Source: a virus
Length of the DNA: 25,466 nt
IMG/VR virus record: IMGVR_UViG_3300017987_001800
Location: 1 to 25,466 of that record
Direction: 5' to 3' (one strand)
Of the stretch, positions 6,064 to 14,508 are shown piece after piece (the stretch's first letter is position 1; each line of letters begins with the position of its first letter). The position numbers and the translations under genes are program-made. Below the pieces are notes generated by a model. The model worked only from the letters and a program-made list of their open reading frames with translations, did not search any database and was not told the origin of the DNA.

Positions 6064-7703
6064 TGCCCGAAGATATTGACGTTCTATCTATCATTTACGA
6101 CGAGCTGGCCGCGCTGGATGACGGCGAGGGGTCGCTTGCCGATGTATGGATGGATGGAATCGTAGATGGCCTCGATCCGATGCAGGATGCCCCATACGCA
6201 GAATACAAGGATGACCCTATAGGTTTCTGCGAGGATGTGCTGGGTATCAAGCACCTAACGCAAGATCAGAGAGATATGCTAATCTCCATCCGGGACAATG
6301 AATCAACTGTTGTCATGTCGGCGACCGGGGTGGGCAAGACGTTTATTATGGCGGCGGCCGTCACATGGCTTTACAAGTGCCACACGGATATCGAGGCATA
6401 CACGGCCGCTGCGCCGCCGGAAGGCAACCTTAAACGACTCCTTTGGGGAGAGTTGAATCGCTTCATTGTCAAGAACCCGAAAGTGTTCATTGACGATAGT
6501 ATAAAGACCCTGATGATCACCCGCGCTCCCAAGCAGCACATCGAGGGGGTGACGATCCCCAACTCGGGCAAGCCGGAGGACATTGAGGCTCGCTTCTCCG
6601 GGAAGCATCAGGACGTACTGGTGTTTTTTTTCGACGAGGGGGATGCGATACCGGAGGCGGTATACAGGGGCGCAGACGGGTGCATGTCCGGCGGTCGGAT
6701 TGTGCGGATGGTTATCTGCTACAACCCCCGCCATAAGTCCGGCTACCCATACAAGCTAATTTCTGAGAAGATGGCTCACGTTGTTCATATGAGCGCCTTC
6801 TCGCACCCGAACGTCATTACAGGCAAGAACCTGATTCCAGGCGCCGTCACCAGGGCCGCGACCGTGCGGCGCATCAATGAGTGGACGCGGCCATTGGGCA
6901 AGGACGAGGAGCGCGACTCTTCGTGTTACGACCTGCCGGATTTCCTTGTCGGTGTCACGGCCAAAGATCGAAAGGGTCGCGAGTACCCACCACTCAAACC
7001 TGGTGTGTACAAGGTCATCGACCCACAGTTTTCTTACAAGGTACTTGGTGATTACCCATCATCCGGCTCACAGCAACTCTTCGACGAGATTAAGATCGAG
7101 GAAGCAATCGGCCGCTGGCAGACCTACGTCACCATCCGGGGGGAAACCCCACCGAAGGGAGTCAAGGCAATCATGGGTTGCGACGTGGCCGACCTTGGCC
7201 CCGACTCTTCTGTGGCGATTAAACGATATGGTGGCTACGTCACTCAGCCGCGCCGCAAGAACGGCGTCGATCCGTTTGGGGCGGCGTTGTGGTTCTCGGA
7301 TATGTACAAGGAAGATGGCGACGTGCGTGTGGCCAACATTGACGCCATTGGTGTCGGCGCAGGCGTGGCCCCAGCGATGTTTCGCGAGGGGTGTACGAAC
7401 GTAGTTGGTGTGAAGGTGTCGGAAACGGTCCCTGGCAACCCGGACGAAGGCGTATTCTCCCAGCTTCGCGATTACGCTTACTGGAAATTCCGCATGTGGC
7501 TGCACGAGGATGCGGGGGCAATGCTCCCCCCGGACGAGCGGCTACTTAAGGCCATGCGCGTGTTGACTTACGACAGCGTAAATGGCAAAATAAAGATTAT
7601 GAAGAAGGAGAAGATGAGGGATGCGCTCAACTATTCTCCTGACGAAATGGAGGCTCTTATGCTCACGTTTACGCCTTCCAGCGTATGGATGGGGGGTGTC
7701 TGA
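6063..7703 (+). CDS. terL: Terminase large subunit
   Basis: The 546-residue product has the ATPase and nuclease features of TerL. The Walker A motif is SATGVGKT at 86-93. A hydrophobic Walker B strand ends in D191-E192 (VLVFFFDEGD). A coupling-type segment, ICYNPRHKSG, lies near 218-227. In the C-terminal RNase-H-like nuclease, probable metal-binding aspartates are D374 (GCDVADLGPD), D427 (NIDAIGVGAG) and D527 (SPDEMEALML). It pumps DNA into the prohead and cuts the concatemer. The length is normal for the family. The ATG shares an A with the preceding TAA, and the end overlaps the portal start. Confidence 0.93.
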   Translation: MPEDIDVLSIIYDELAALDDGEGSLADVWMDGIVDGLDPMQDAPYAEYKDDPIGFCEDVLGIKHLTQDQRDMLISIRDNESTVVMSATGVGKTFIMAAAVTWLYKCHTDIEAYTAAAPPEGNLKRLLWGELNRFIVKNPKVFIDDSIKTLMITRAPKQHIEGVTIPNSGKPEDIEARFSGKHQDVLVFFFDEGDAIPEAVYRGADGCMSGGRIVRMVICYNPRHKSGYPYKLISEKMAHVVHMSAFSHPNVITGKNLIPGAVTRAATVRRINEWTRPLGKDEERDSSCYDLPDFLVGVTAKDRKGREYPPLKPGVYKVIDPQFSYKVLGDYPSSGSQQLFDEIKIEEAIGRWQTYVTIRGETPPKGVKAIMGCDVADLGPDSSVAIKRYGGYVTQPRRKNGVDPFGAALWFSDMYKEDGDVRVANIDAIGVGAGVAPAMFREGCTNVVGVKVSETVPGNPDEGVFSQLRDYAYWKFRMWLHEDAGAMLPPDERLLKAMRVLTYDSVNGKIKIMKKEKMRDALNYSPDEMEALMLTFTPSSVWMGGV

Positions 7704-10333
7704 TGGACAAGGTATCCCCGTATTATATAAAGGATAAGGAGACGGGCGAGTTTATCCCGCTCCCCGATCAGGCATCCACACGGGCCATGCACCCGTTCTC
7801 GGACCCAAACTCGGAACATCCGATTCGCTCAACCGGCATCCTGAGACAGACAAGCGATGGGACCAGTCTCAAATTTGACGACGACACCGGCATCGCCTTT
7901 TGGCCATCTTATGCGAGTGGGCTGGATGACATGCTCATGCGGGCACTTACTCGTGGCCATATGGCGAATGGCGGAATGACGCCGGTGCTGATTCCCATGC
8001 TCTCCACGATCGTTGCCAAGAGGCAGGCGATGGTCGGGACGTGGACGACGACGCTTACCGGTAAAAAGTCACCGGTCAGGGCGGCGCTCGAATTGATGGC
8101 AATGGCCGACGGGTCCACGATGGGTCCGATTGAGTTTGTGCAAAATGTCATCGGCGCTCTCGACGTGGACAACCGGGGGGCAATCATCGCTCAGGTTCCG
8201 TTCCACATGATCGACTTCGCCGATTGGGACAAGTACGGCATGACGGCCGAGCCGATGCAGGAGCGGGGGAGCAGGGGCCGACCGAAGAACTCGGACAAGC
8301 TATTCACGCTCCGCATGGGGCAAGACGATTTCCGCCAGGTGCGCGGCATCTGGACTATCGACGGCCTTCATTGCTACCCCACCGGAAACCCGGAGTACCC
8401 TTACTGGATCCGCAAGCACCGGAGCAGGAGCGAGGGTGATGCCTGGGTTTTGATTCACAAGGACTTTGGCTTTCAGATCCTACAGCGTTCGGGCGGCCGG
8501 GCTTCATCGTATGCCGGGTTCGGCCAATCGGGCACATGGCGGTTTTCTCCCTACGCGGTAAAGCACATGGCGGTTTCCCGGATGGATTGGGAGATGCTTA
8601 TCGCCCAGCCGCCGCGAGGGATTGTATGGGCATCCGGGCTAGATACGGCCACGCAGCTCCGCGACCAATTGACCATGTACCGCAAGCAGTTGGAAGAAGA
8701 AGAGATTTTGCTCTATCCCTCCGTATTCTTTGGCGGTACGACCGGCGAGAACTCGAAGGTGTCGCTGATTCCCTGGAGCGAGCCGCCGCACGGGTACACG
8801 CCGGTTGAGTGGATGGATGAGGTTGTTTCCAATCTCGCCAGCTCGTTTCATATGAACGAGACGCACCTGCGCCTCAAGTTGGGCGAGGGGGCAATGACGC
8901 AGAGCGGCGTGGCCGAATCCATTGAAGCAGAGACTTCCATCTCGTGGATGCGCCAGCAAATTGAAACGGTTTGGAATTATGTCGCCCCACCCCGCGTATC
9001 CGTAACTGTCGTCTGGCAGTCGGATCGCACAACCCGATACCAGATTGAGAGTTTTCGCGAGCTGTCACTTGCCGTTTCCCGCCTGCAAAAGCAGAATTCT
9101 GGCGGGATTGGCACGGGCGCATCGACACCAGAAGAAGATCGCGTATTTACCAATGATGAGATTCGGGCCATGATCACCCGCACGATTGGCCTGGAGATAC
9201 CAGATATTGAGGATGGTGATGGAACAGAAACGGCCAGAAGCAACGGAGAGGATATTAGCAACGGGCTTCGCTTCTCGTATGCACGTAATCGACAAGAGCG
9301 CATGGTCAGCCTTGCGACCGTACCATCCGAAAGGTGGAGTCCTGGACGTACCATCTGGCGAACCGACCAACTTCACCCCGCCGTTATCACGGGGTATTCC
9401 GGTCGTGGTTCGTGGGTCTGGATCGTGCAAGACGGCCGGGAGCTGCTCGTTGATGCAGGAAACTGTTATGCGGCTCCCGATGAAGGACGAACGGTAAATT
9501 TTCAGATAGAGGGTGAGCCTGCGCCAGCTCCACCCGACGACCTTTCAACCTTCCTGGATTATGACCAGTTGGCGCGTGAGGCCGAGATCGAGATGGCCGA
9601 GGTCGGCGGCTTCGATATGACGGACCCCAATTGGGAATGGGATTCAGATGAACGTGTCTGGGTCAACGCCCTTACCGGCGAGGTGATGGATGCCCAGATG
9701 ATGGTCGTCATCCGCGACCGATTCGCCGACGGCACGGCCGAGCGACACACAGATTACAACGAGGATATGACCGAGGATGACGACGACCTTTCCTGGCTGG
9801 CCCTGCTCCTGCTGGGCCTCATTTCCCTCGAAGCGTGGGAGATCGGTATGAGGGATATTGTCGCTCGCGACATGCTTGCGCAATGGCTTTTCGCTACCGG
9901 CGGTTACCCCCAATTCGGCGACGATGCTCGCGACATCATGACCGATCTTATCGCCGGTGAGTGGGGGTATCTCCATGCGTTCTCGCAACGTATCGCCTCC
10001 GGCGAGTTGAGCGATGCTCAAATTCGAGCCAACGCTGCCCTTTACTTCTCTGGTACAATAGGTGAGTTTGAGGAAGGTCACGCGCAGGCATTCGGGATGA
10101 TACTGCCCGCCTATCCCGGCGACTGCTCTTCTGAGTGCTGCGCAAATGACCGCTGCTATATCACCTACACCTACTTCCCGGCCGAGGAGGATAGGCTGGA
10201 GCGTATCGAGGCGACTTGGGTGCGAACGGCCGCAGAGTCTTGCCCCACCTGCCTGCGCCGGGCGGCTTGCCCACCCATCATCTTTTACCCGTCAACCGGC
10301 GAATACGAAAATTGGAATTGCTGGATTTCTTAG
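7703..10333 (+). CDS. Portal protein fused to MuF-like head morphogenesis domain
   Basis: ATG 7703 is preferred to 7685 because it overlaps the TerL stop and follows a G-rich ribosome binding site. The 876-residue product is much longer than a typical portal (about 400-550). Residues about 40-530 resemble an HK97-type portal, including the SSFHMNETHLRL and AMTQSGVAESIEAETS segments. A linker of about 150 acidic residues follows, then a hydrophobic helix near 697-712 (WLALLLLGLISLEAW). The end resembles MuF minor head proteins: LPAYPGDCSSEC, C818, then C847-P-T-C850-LRRAA. The portal forms the dodecameric DNA gate. MuF domains aid head assembly and may be injected. No separate MuF gene follows, which supports a true fusion. 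Confidence 0.8.
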   Translation: MDKVSPYYIKDKETGEFIPLPDQASTRAMHPFSDPNSEHPIRSTGILRQTSDGTSLKFDDDTGIAFWPSYASGLDDMLMRALTRGHMANGGMTPVLIPMLSTIVAKRQAMVGTWTTTLTGKKSPVRAALELMAMADGSTMGPIEFVQNVIGALDVDNRGAIIAQVPFHMIDFADWDKYGMTAEPMQERGSRGRPKNSDKLFTLRMGQDDFRQVRGIWTIDGLHCYPTGNPEYPYWIRKHRSRSEGDAWVLIHKDFGFQILQRSGGRASSYAGFGQSGTWRFSPYAVKHMAVSRMDWEMLIAQPPRGIVWASGLDTATQLRDQLTMYRKQLEEEEILLYPSVFFGGTTGENSKVSLIPWSEPPHGYTPVEWMDEVVSNLASSFHMNETHLRLKLGEGAMTQSGVAESIEAETSISWMRQQIETVWNYVAPPRVSVTVVWQSDRTTRYQIESFRELSLAVSRLQKQNSGGIGTGASTPEEDRVFTNDEIRAMITRTIGLEIPDIEDGDGTETARSNGEDISNGLRFSYARNRQERMVSLATVPSERWSPGRTIWRTDQLHPAVITGYSGRGSWVWIVQDGRELLVDAGNCYAAPDEGRTVNFQIEGEPAPAPPDDLSTFLDYDQLAREAEIEMAEVGGFDMTDPNWEWDSDERVWVNALTGEVMDAQMMVVIRDRFADGTAERHTDYNEDMTEDDDDLSWLALLLLGLISLEAWEIGMRDIVARDMLAQWLFATGGYPQFGDDARDIMTDLIAGEWGYLHAFSQRIASGELSDAQIRANAALYFSGTIGEFEEGHAQAFGMILPAYPGDCSSECCANDRCYITYTYFPAEEDRLERIEATWVRTAAESCPTCLRRAACPPIIFYPSTGEYENWNCWIS

Positions 10334-10342
10334 GAGTGTATT

Positions 10343-10690
10343 ATGGACACGGATAACAACACAACTGTTCTTGAGCTGAACGCCGAGGACATCAACGATC
10401 TTGGTGTTCGCCTGGGTGTTGAGCGTATGCAGAATCAGATCGCCAACATGAGCAACATGATCAATCAGCTTTTGGCATACATAAATATGGTCGATGACCG
10501 TATTGCGCAATTGAGCGGTGAAGGGCGCGTTACCCGTCATGTAGCGCCAAACTTCAACGCAGATACCGGGGATGTCTCGTTTGACGTTGATTATCCCGGC
10601 GTCCCGAAAGACATCAAGCCACCCTCGTTTATCGCGCAGGAGAGGGCGCGACGAAACAGTGTGACAGGTCTGATCAAAGATGGAAAATGA
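10343..10690 (+). CDS. Hypothetical small coiled-coil protein (115 aa)
   Basis: AGGAG at 10332-10336 lies six bases before the ATG. The N-terminal half is helical, and residues about 27-58 show heptad-like spacing (MQNQIANMSNMINQLLAYIN), suggesting an oligomerising coiled coil. The C-terminal half is polar, with a proline-rich stretch (VPKDIKPPSF). Its place directly after the portal suggests a head accessory role, but no family is recognised. Confidence 0.7.
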   Translation: MDTDNNTTVLELNAEDINDLGVRLGVERMQNQIANMSNMINQLLAYINMVDDRIAQLSGEGRVTRHVAPNFNADTGDVSFDVDYPGVPKDIKPPSFIAQERARRNSVTGLIKDGK

Positions 10691-10877
10691 AAATAGCATG
10701 GGCGAAGTGCGTTGTGTGGAGTGCGGATCGCTACTTTGTCGCGCCGCCGAGGGGAGCCGCGTAGAGATGCGCTGCCGAAAATGTCGGCGGACAGATACCT
10801 ACGTCATGACCGAAAGTGGCTGGGCAAGGCTGATCAATCAGCAAAAACGGCCAATTCCGGGTATAATTCGCGCTTAG
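10680..10877 (+). CDS. Com-like zinc-ribbon protein (65 aa)
   Basis: The ATG at 10680 overlaps the previous gene. A second in-frame ATG at 10698 is possible. Residues 12-35 contain C-V-E-C-G-S-L-L and, 17 residues after the second Cys, C-R-K-C, with an additional C20. This spacing and the RCXXC..LL pattern match the Com family named for phage Mu, whose founding member binds mom mRNA and activates its translation. Com-like genes also occur in many phages lacking mom. Here the protein ends the packaging/portal transcript, just before the capsid promoter. A role in RNA or DNA binding is likely, and the target is unknown. Confidence 0.65.
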   Translation: MENENSMGEVRCVECGSLLCRAAEGSRVEMRCRKCRRTDTYVMTESGWARLINQQKRPIPGIIRA

Positions 10878-10879
10878 AC

Positions 10880-10908
10880 TTGACGTAAGCGGCAACAACC
10901 ATTATTAT
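10880..10908 (+). promoter_or_regulatory. Near-consensus sigma70 promoter of the capsid module
   Basis: TTGACG at 10880-10885, a 17-base spacer and TATTAT at 10903-10908 form a near-consensus promoter starting three bases after the Com-like stop. Transcription is predicted to begin around 10914-10916. It would drive the helix-hairpin-helix, protease/scaffold and capsid genes at high level. Confidence 0.7.
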
Positions 10909-10921
10909 TGATAGGGAATAG

Positions 10922-10954
10922 AGCGCCACGAGTGCCAGCAGCACTCGTGGCGCT
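10922..10954 (+). promoter_or_regulatory. 5' leader hairpin, perfect 14-bp stem
   Basis: AGCGCCACGAGTGC at 10922-10935 pairs perfectly with 10941-10954 across a five-base loop (CAGCA). It begins about six to eight bases after the predicted transcription start and is not followed by a U-tract (TTCTGTATT). A 5' stem-loop protecting the mRNA from decay fits better than a terminator. A U-less terminator of the upstream transcript remains possible. Confidence 0.65.
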
Positions 10955-10977
10955 TCTGTATTATATGGAGCATATCA

Positions 10978-11289
10978 ATGGCGAGAGTCAGGCGAGACAA
11001 GTTTAACGAGTTGGAAGAGCGGGTGGAGCGGTTGGAGCAGATTGTCTCCGAGTATGTCACCGAACGCCACCTGGCGATCAGCGAATCCGGTGAACCGGAA
11101 GTAGCCCCCACTCAGGTAGAAGAGCCTGAGATTTTATCATTTGACGACCTGGGTCTGGCGCCCAACGCGAAGAAAGCATTTGAATCGGCCGGGGTCCGCG
11201 ATCTGCATGAAGCACTCGCCCTATCCGACGACGAGCTTTTATCCATTAAAGGCATCGGCCCGAGTACGGTAGAGAAGCTAAGGAGTTAA
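10978..11289 (+). CDS. Helix-hairpin-helix domain protein (103 aa)
   Basis: GGAG at 10967-10970 precedes the ATG by seven bases. Residues 7-30 form a charged coiled coil (KFNELEERVERLEQIVSEYV). After an acidic, proline-containing linker, residues 56-103 form a helix-hairpin-helix unit with the LLSIKGIGPSTVEKL signature, as in DNA-binding HhH domains and the RNA polymerase alpha C-terminal domain. Such domains bind DNA backbone non-specifically. As the first gene after the capsid promoter it may bind DNA during packaging or occur in the virion. This is inference from position. Confidence 0.75.
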   Translation: MARVRRDKFNELEERVERLEQIVSEYVTERHLAISESGEPEVAPTQVEEPEILSFDDLGLAPNAKKAFESAGVRDLHEALALSDDELLSIKGIGPSTVEKLRS

Positions 11290-11292
11290 AAA

Positions 11293-11706
11293 ATGCCTAA
11301 ACGATCTCCTGCCCTCCGCGCCGCTCGTGGTGCGGATGTCTTTTTAGGAAAGAGTATCGAATTTGAAATCGGCGCAGAAGCACTTGATGTAATCAATGTT
11401 GCCATGCAGTTACTGGACGCTGATGGGAAGAAGTTGCAGGGTAGCGGTCCCTTTGCCTTCCTGGCGTGGTTTTCTGACGATCCAGGCGGCGTCGTGGCCG
11501 CAGTTGGCCCCAGCGGGGGCATTTCTGACGGCACGAATGGCGGCATGATTGCCGAGAATACGGCCGATCTCGTTGCGGCCGTTGTCACCGACGCCGATGG
11601 GCGCATTGACATTGATGTTGAGGAAGCGGGCGCTTTGAGCCTGTATCTTAACGTAGCTCTTGAGGATCGGGTATTTACCTCTCCGCTGATCACTTGGGCT
11701 GCATAG
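11293..11706 (+). CDS. Hypothetical beta-rich structural protein (137 aa)
   Basis: AGGAG at 11281-11285, inside the end of the previous gene, lies seven bases before the ATG. The basic N-terminus (MPKRSPALRAARG) is followed by a glycine/alanine-rich, beta-rich body. The body ends VVTDADGRIDIDVEEAGALS and then LYLNVAL, resembling small Ig-like or decoration folds in phage head regions. It has no cysteine or membrane span. A virion surface or head-decoration role is plausible from position before the protease, but not shown. Confidence 0.65.
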   Translation: MPKRSPALRAARGADVFLGKSIEFEIGAEALDVINVAMQLLDADGKKLQGSGPFAFLAWFSDDPGGVVAAVGPSGGISDGTNGGMIAENTADLVAAVVTDADGRIDIDVEEAGALSLYLNVALEDRVFTSPLITWAA

Positions 11707-11716
11707 GGATAGTCTA

Positions 11717-12853
11717 ATGGACTTTCCAGCAAGAATCAATTTCCAGCCGGATCAATCGCTTCGTATCGGAGAGGATGGGGGAACCGTTCTCGCCGTATCC
11801 GGGTCACGGACACGGAACAAGGACTTTTGGTCTGGCAAGGACCAGCGCATTATCCCTTCCGGCGTTCGGCTGGAACCATTTAATCGCAACCCCATCCTGC
11901 TGTGGATGCACCACATGGGCATCCCTCTCGGCAACGTCGAGATGTACACAGACAGCGACAAGGTGTGGGCGCACAAATTCCGTTTCCACCGCAAAGAGAT
12001 TCCACTACTTCACGAAGGCTGGGCATCGGGCGATGTTGGCGTATTTGATACGGCCGTCATTGCTGATTTGTGGGAAGAATTTGTGCTGAACGCCGTGTCC
12101 ATTTCACTCATGATTGGCGATCAGGATGTGCCGAATATCATGGAGACGGACGATGAATTTGTTATTGGTTCGTCCGAGGCGCTGGAGTTGTCTGTTGTGA
12201 CAATTCCGGCTGACCGAGAAGCCCTGCGCCAGCGTATGGTTGGCCTGGGTGTCGAGGACCAGTTGGCGAACGCCATGACCTGCAAGGACGGAGTTTGTCA
12301 TCTGAAACTGTATAATCCAGGCAGCATATCGCTCGCCGTGCCTGTTGTCGGCTCGGATGGGCGGATTGAAATTGTATCATTTAACAGCACGTCAGATACG
12401 ACGGAAGGAGTTGAAATGGACAACGAAAGCGCACGTCGAGATGACGTGCAGGAAGTTGAAGAATTCGACGCCACCGAAGAAGAAATCGAAGAAGCCGAAG
12501 AAGAATCGGTTGAAGCGGCTGAGGTGGTTGAAGAGGTCGAGCTTGAGGTGGATATGGATGATGTCGTGAATGCGATTGTCTCCAACGCAGCGTTCGCCCA
12601 GCGCCTTGTGGCGCTGCTTTCGAGCAACGACGAATTTATTAGCGGACTCGCGGAAGCGGTCAGCCAGAGCATTGACACTCCGGCCGTCCCCACGCGGGCC
12701 AAGCTGAAATTTGCGGTGAATACGGATGTACCGTCGGCCGCAACAGACCGGCAAGCGGCAAAGCCCCGCACCGAGTCTTTCAGTCAGGAAGAGGCGGCTC
12801 CGGCTCCGAAGCGCAACACGCGCATTTTGGGTCTGGTAAAGCCCCGCATCTAA
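11717..12853 (+). CDS. Prohead protease with C-terminal scaffold region
   Basis: GGGAT at 11706-11710 precedes the ATG. Residues 1-175 match HK97-type prohead proteases: H65/H66 in LLWMHHMGIPLG, probable nucleophile S128 in NAVSIS, and the following EALELSVVTIPAD segment. Residues 234-378 are a strongly acidic helical region (EEEIEEAEEESVEAAEVVEE), followed by a basic tail ending LVKPRI, typical of phage scaffolds. The protease matures the prohead by cleaving scaffold and capsid proteins. An internal AAGGAG and in-frame ATG at 12416 divide the gene exactly at the domain junction. The tail sits directly before the capsid gene. Confidence 0.82.
   Translation: MDFPARINFQPDQSLRIGEDGGTVLAVSGSRTRNKDFWSGKDQRIIPSGVRLEPFNRNPILLWMHHMGIPLGNVEMYTDSDKVWAHKFRFHRKEIPLLHEGWASGDVGVFDTAVIADLWEEFVLNAVSISLMIGDQDVPNIMETDDEFVIGSSEALELSVVTIPADREALRQRMVGLGVEDQLANAMTCKDGVCHLKLYNPGSISLAVPVVGSDGRIEIVSFNSTSDTTEGVEMDNESARRDDVQEVEEFDATEEEIEEAEEESVEAAEVVEEVELEVDMDDVVNAIVSNAAFAQRLVALLSSNDEFISGLAEAVSQSIDTPAVPTRAKLKFAVNTDVPSAATDRQAAKPRTESFSQEEAAPAPKRNTRILGLVKPRI
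12405..12853 (+). CDS. Nested in-frame scaffold protein (145 aa), from internal start
   Basis: A perfect AAGGAG at 12405-12410 lies five bases before ATG 12416, in the same frame as the protease. Translation from there would give a 145-residue protein: an acidic helical N-terminal half, a short helical segment around VVNAIVSNAAFAQRLVALLS, then a basic Pro/Ala-rich tail. Lambda C/Nu3 has the same layout, with a protease gene and a scaffold from an internal start. The listed start includes the ribosome binding site, and the coding part is 12416-12853. Expression is inferred from sequence only. Confidence 0.6.
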
Positions 12854-12873
12854 TCCAAAGGAGTTAATTAGAG

Positions 12874-14484
12874 ATGACATTAGAATTCCAATCCCTAACT
12901 CCGGCGGGGAAATTCGGCGAGACTTGCGAAACGCCGATCCTGGACCTGCGGACCTTGTGTCCAGATGGTGTCCTCGCCGCGATTCCTCGTTTCCTCGGCC
13001 GCTGGGAAGATGGCCAGCAAATGGAAATGATTCTGGATGACAATTGGGAAATCACCACGTCTCAGGACGACTGTGATCCCTCGATTGCATCGGCAGAAAC
13101 AATCGAGTGTACCGTTATCCTGCCCGACCAGGAACTGGTCAGCGTAGGATTTGAAAACATGCTGTACCGTGACACGTTGCAGAAGTTCTGTGACGCCAAA
13201 GGTATCGTGCGTTTCCCGACCCTGTTCCGGTCTGATGGCTCTTTCGACACCGGCGCTCCGCTGGCCGAAGAGTTCCTGATGTACCTGCTGGCCGAATTGA
13301 AGCGGCCGTTTATGAAGCACCTGCGCTATGTAGCGTGGAACGGCAGCTCTGCCGTTCGCCATCAATTCGACGGCATCCTGACCCAGATGACCAATGGCTA
13401 CTCCGCTCCGAGCGGCGCGGCTGCTTGCGATATGTATCAGGTCGTCAATATTGACTGGGGAACCTGGACTGCTACCGGTGCCGTCACGCACCCGAGCGCG
13501 ACCGTAGACGCCACCCAGGACGCTCAGATTATTCACGGGGAATCGTTCTCCGGTCTGTCTGGCAACAACCTGGTGGAAGTGCTGCGACTGTGGATGGAGC
13601 GCCTTATCGAACACGATCTGGCCGAGTATGTTAGCCAGGATTTCTCCAGTATGGACATGGGTTTCGTCATGGAGCTGTGGGTGGGGCGTGGCCAGACTGC
13701 GTGTATCGCGGAGCTGGCGGCCTGCTTACAGCCGTGTGATGGCTGTGTTGACCCGATGTCTGACCCAATGATCCGCCAGCGGGCAGCCGAATTCCGCAAA
13801 GATCGCGTTATCTGGCTGTACCCGTATGACAACATTCCGATTGTCATCCGCCAGTCTCCCGAGCTGCGCGACCGTGTTATCTTCCGTCCGGCATCCATCA
13901 ATGGCCGCCCGACGCTGGCGTGGGTATTCCGCAACCAGAATGAAGAGCTGGGCATCCTCAATGGCGAGCTGCCCTGGTACGGTTCTCAGGTTGGAACCCC
14001 GGACAGCTCCCCCATCCACCCGGATGACGAGGTAATGTCTGAGGTTGAGATGTTCGAGATGAACGCCTTCTCCCTTCATGTGGAGCGGAGCGGAAACTGT
14101 ATCGACGTGTTCATGAACGCCGATGCGGGCATCTTGATGTTCTCGCCGCACCTGTGGCTCAACATCACCAACGTTGGTTGTGATGGCCTGATTCCTGCCG
14201 AGTGCGTTGATGGTATGAGCGTGGCGGTCACTGACTGCGCCGACGGCGCTGAGGCTACCGAGCTGGATCTGACGGTTGCTGACCTCGAAACCCTGTACCC
14301 GGACTTTGATGAGGCTGGTGATACGTGGCAGGTCGAATTCGCCAACGGTGGCGTACTGATTGGTACGGTAGTGTCTTACACCGCTGGAACAGATGTACTG
14401 GTTCTGGATGTGGGCGTCACCGGTGTCGATTGTACGACCTACGGCGGCGCGACCGCAATCTCTCCCCTAGCGGACAACGCCTAA
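12874..14484 (+). CDS. Major capsid protein
   Basis: AAAGGAG at 12857-12863 precedes the ATG. The 536-residue protein lies immediately after the protease/scaffold gene and before a hairpin, as expected for the major capsid gene. It is rich in aromatic and acidic residues, and segments such as EVLRLWMERLIEHDLAEYVS and RVIWLYPYDNIPIVIRQSPE look like shell-domain helices and strands. I do not recognise a precise family. Residues about 440-536 look like an extra beta-rich domain (DLTVADLETLYPDFDEAGDT). Fifteen cysteines are present, including C277, C284, C288 and C291 close together, which is unusually many for a capsid. The call rests on position, size and context. Confidence 0.8.
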   Translation: MTLEFQSLTPAGKFGETCETPILDLRTLCPDGVLAAIPRFLGRWEDGQQMEMILDDNWEITTSQDDCDPSIASAETIECTVILPDQELVSVGFENMLYRDTLQKFCDAKGIVRFPTLFRSDGSFDTGAPLAEEFLMYLLAELKRPFMKHLRYVAWNGSSAVRHQFDGILTQMTNGYSAPSGAAACDMYQVVNIDWGTWTATGAVTHPSATVDATQDAQIIHGESFSGLSGNNLVEVLRLWMERLIEHDLAEYVSQDFSSMDMGFVMELWVGRGQTACIAELAACLQPCDGCVDPMSDPMIRQRAAEFRKDRVIWLYPYDNIPIVIRQSPELRDRVIFRPASINGRPTLAWVFRNQNEELGILNGELPWYGSQVGTPDSSPIHPDDEVMSEVEMFEMNAFSLHVERSGNCIDVFMNADAGILMFSPHLWLNITNVGCDGLIPAECVDGMSVAVTDCADGAEATELDLTVADLETLYPDFDEAGDTWQVEFANGGVLIGTVVSYTAGTDVLVLDVGVTGVDCTTYGGATAISPLADNA

Positions 14485-14508
14485 TCAGGCGATAACCGAC
14501 TTCATGAT

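Noticed and set aside
6877-7404. A 175-codon plus-strand frame within the large terminase gene
   Set aside because: Its translation is Ser/Arg/Thr-rich and low complexity, typical of an out-of-frame shadow of a conserved gene.
10862-10867. A perfect TATAAT inside the end of the Com-like gene
   Set aside because: No -35 box at suitable spacing and no TG extension. The TTGACG/TATTAT promoter immediately downstream is better supported.
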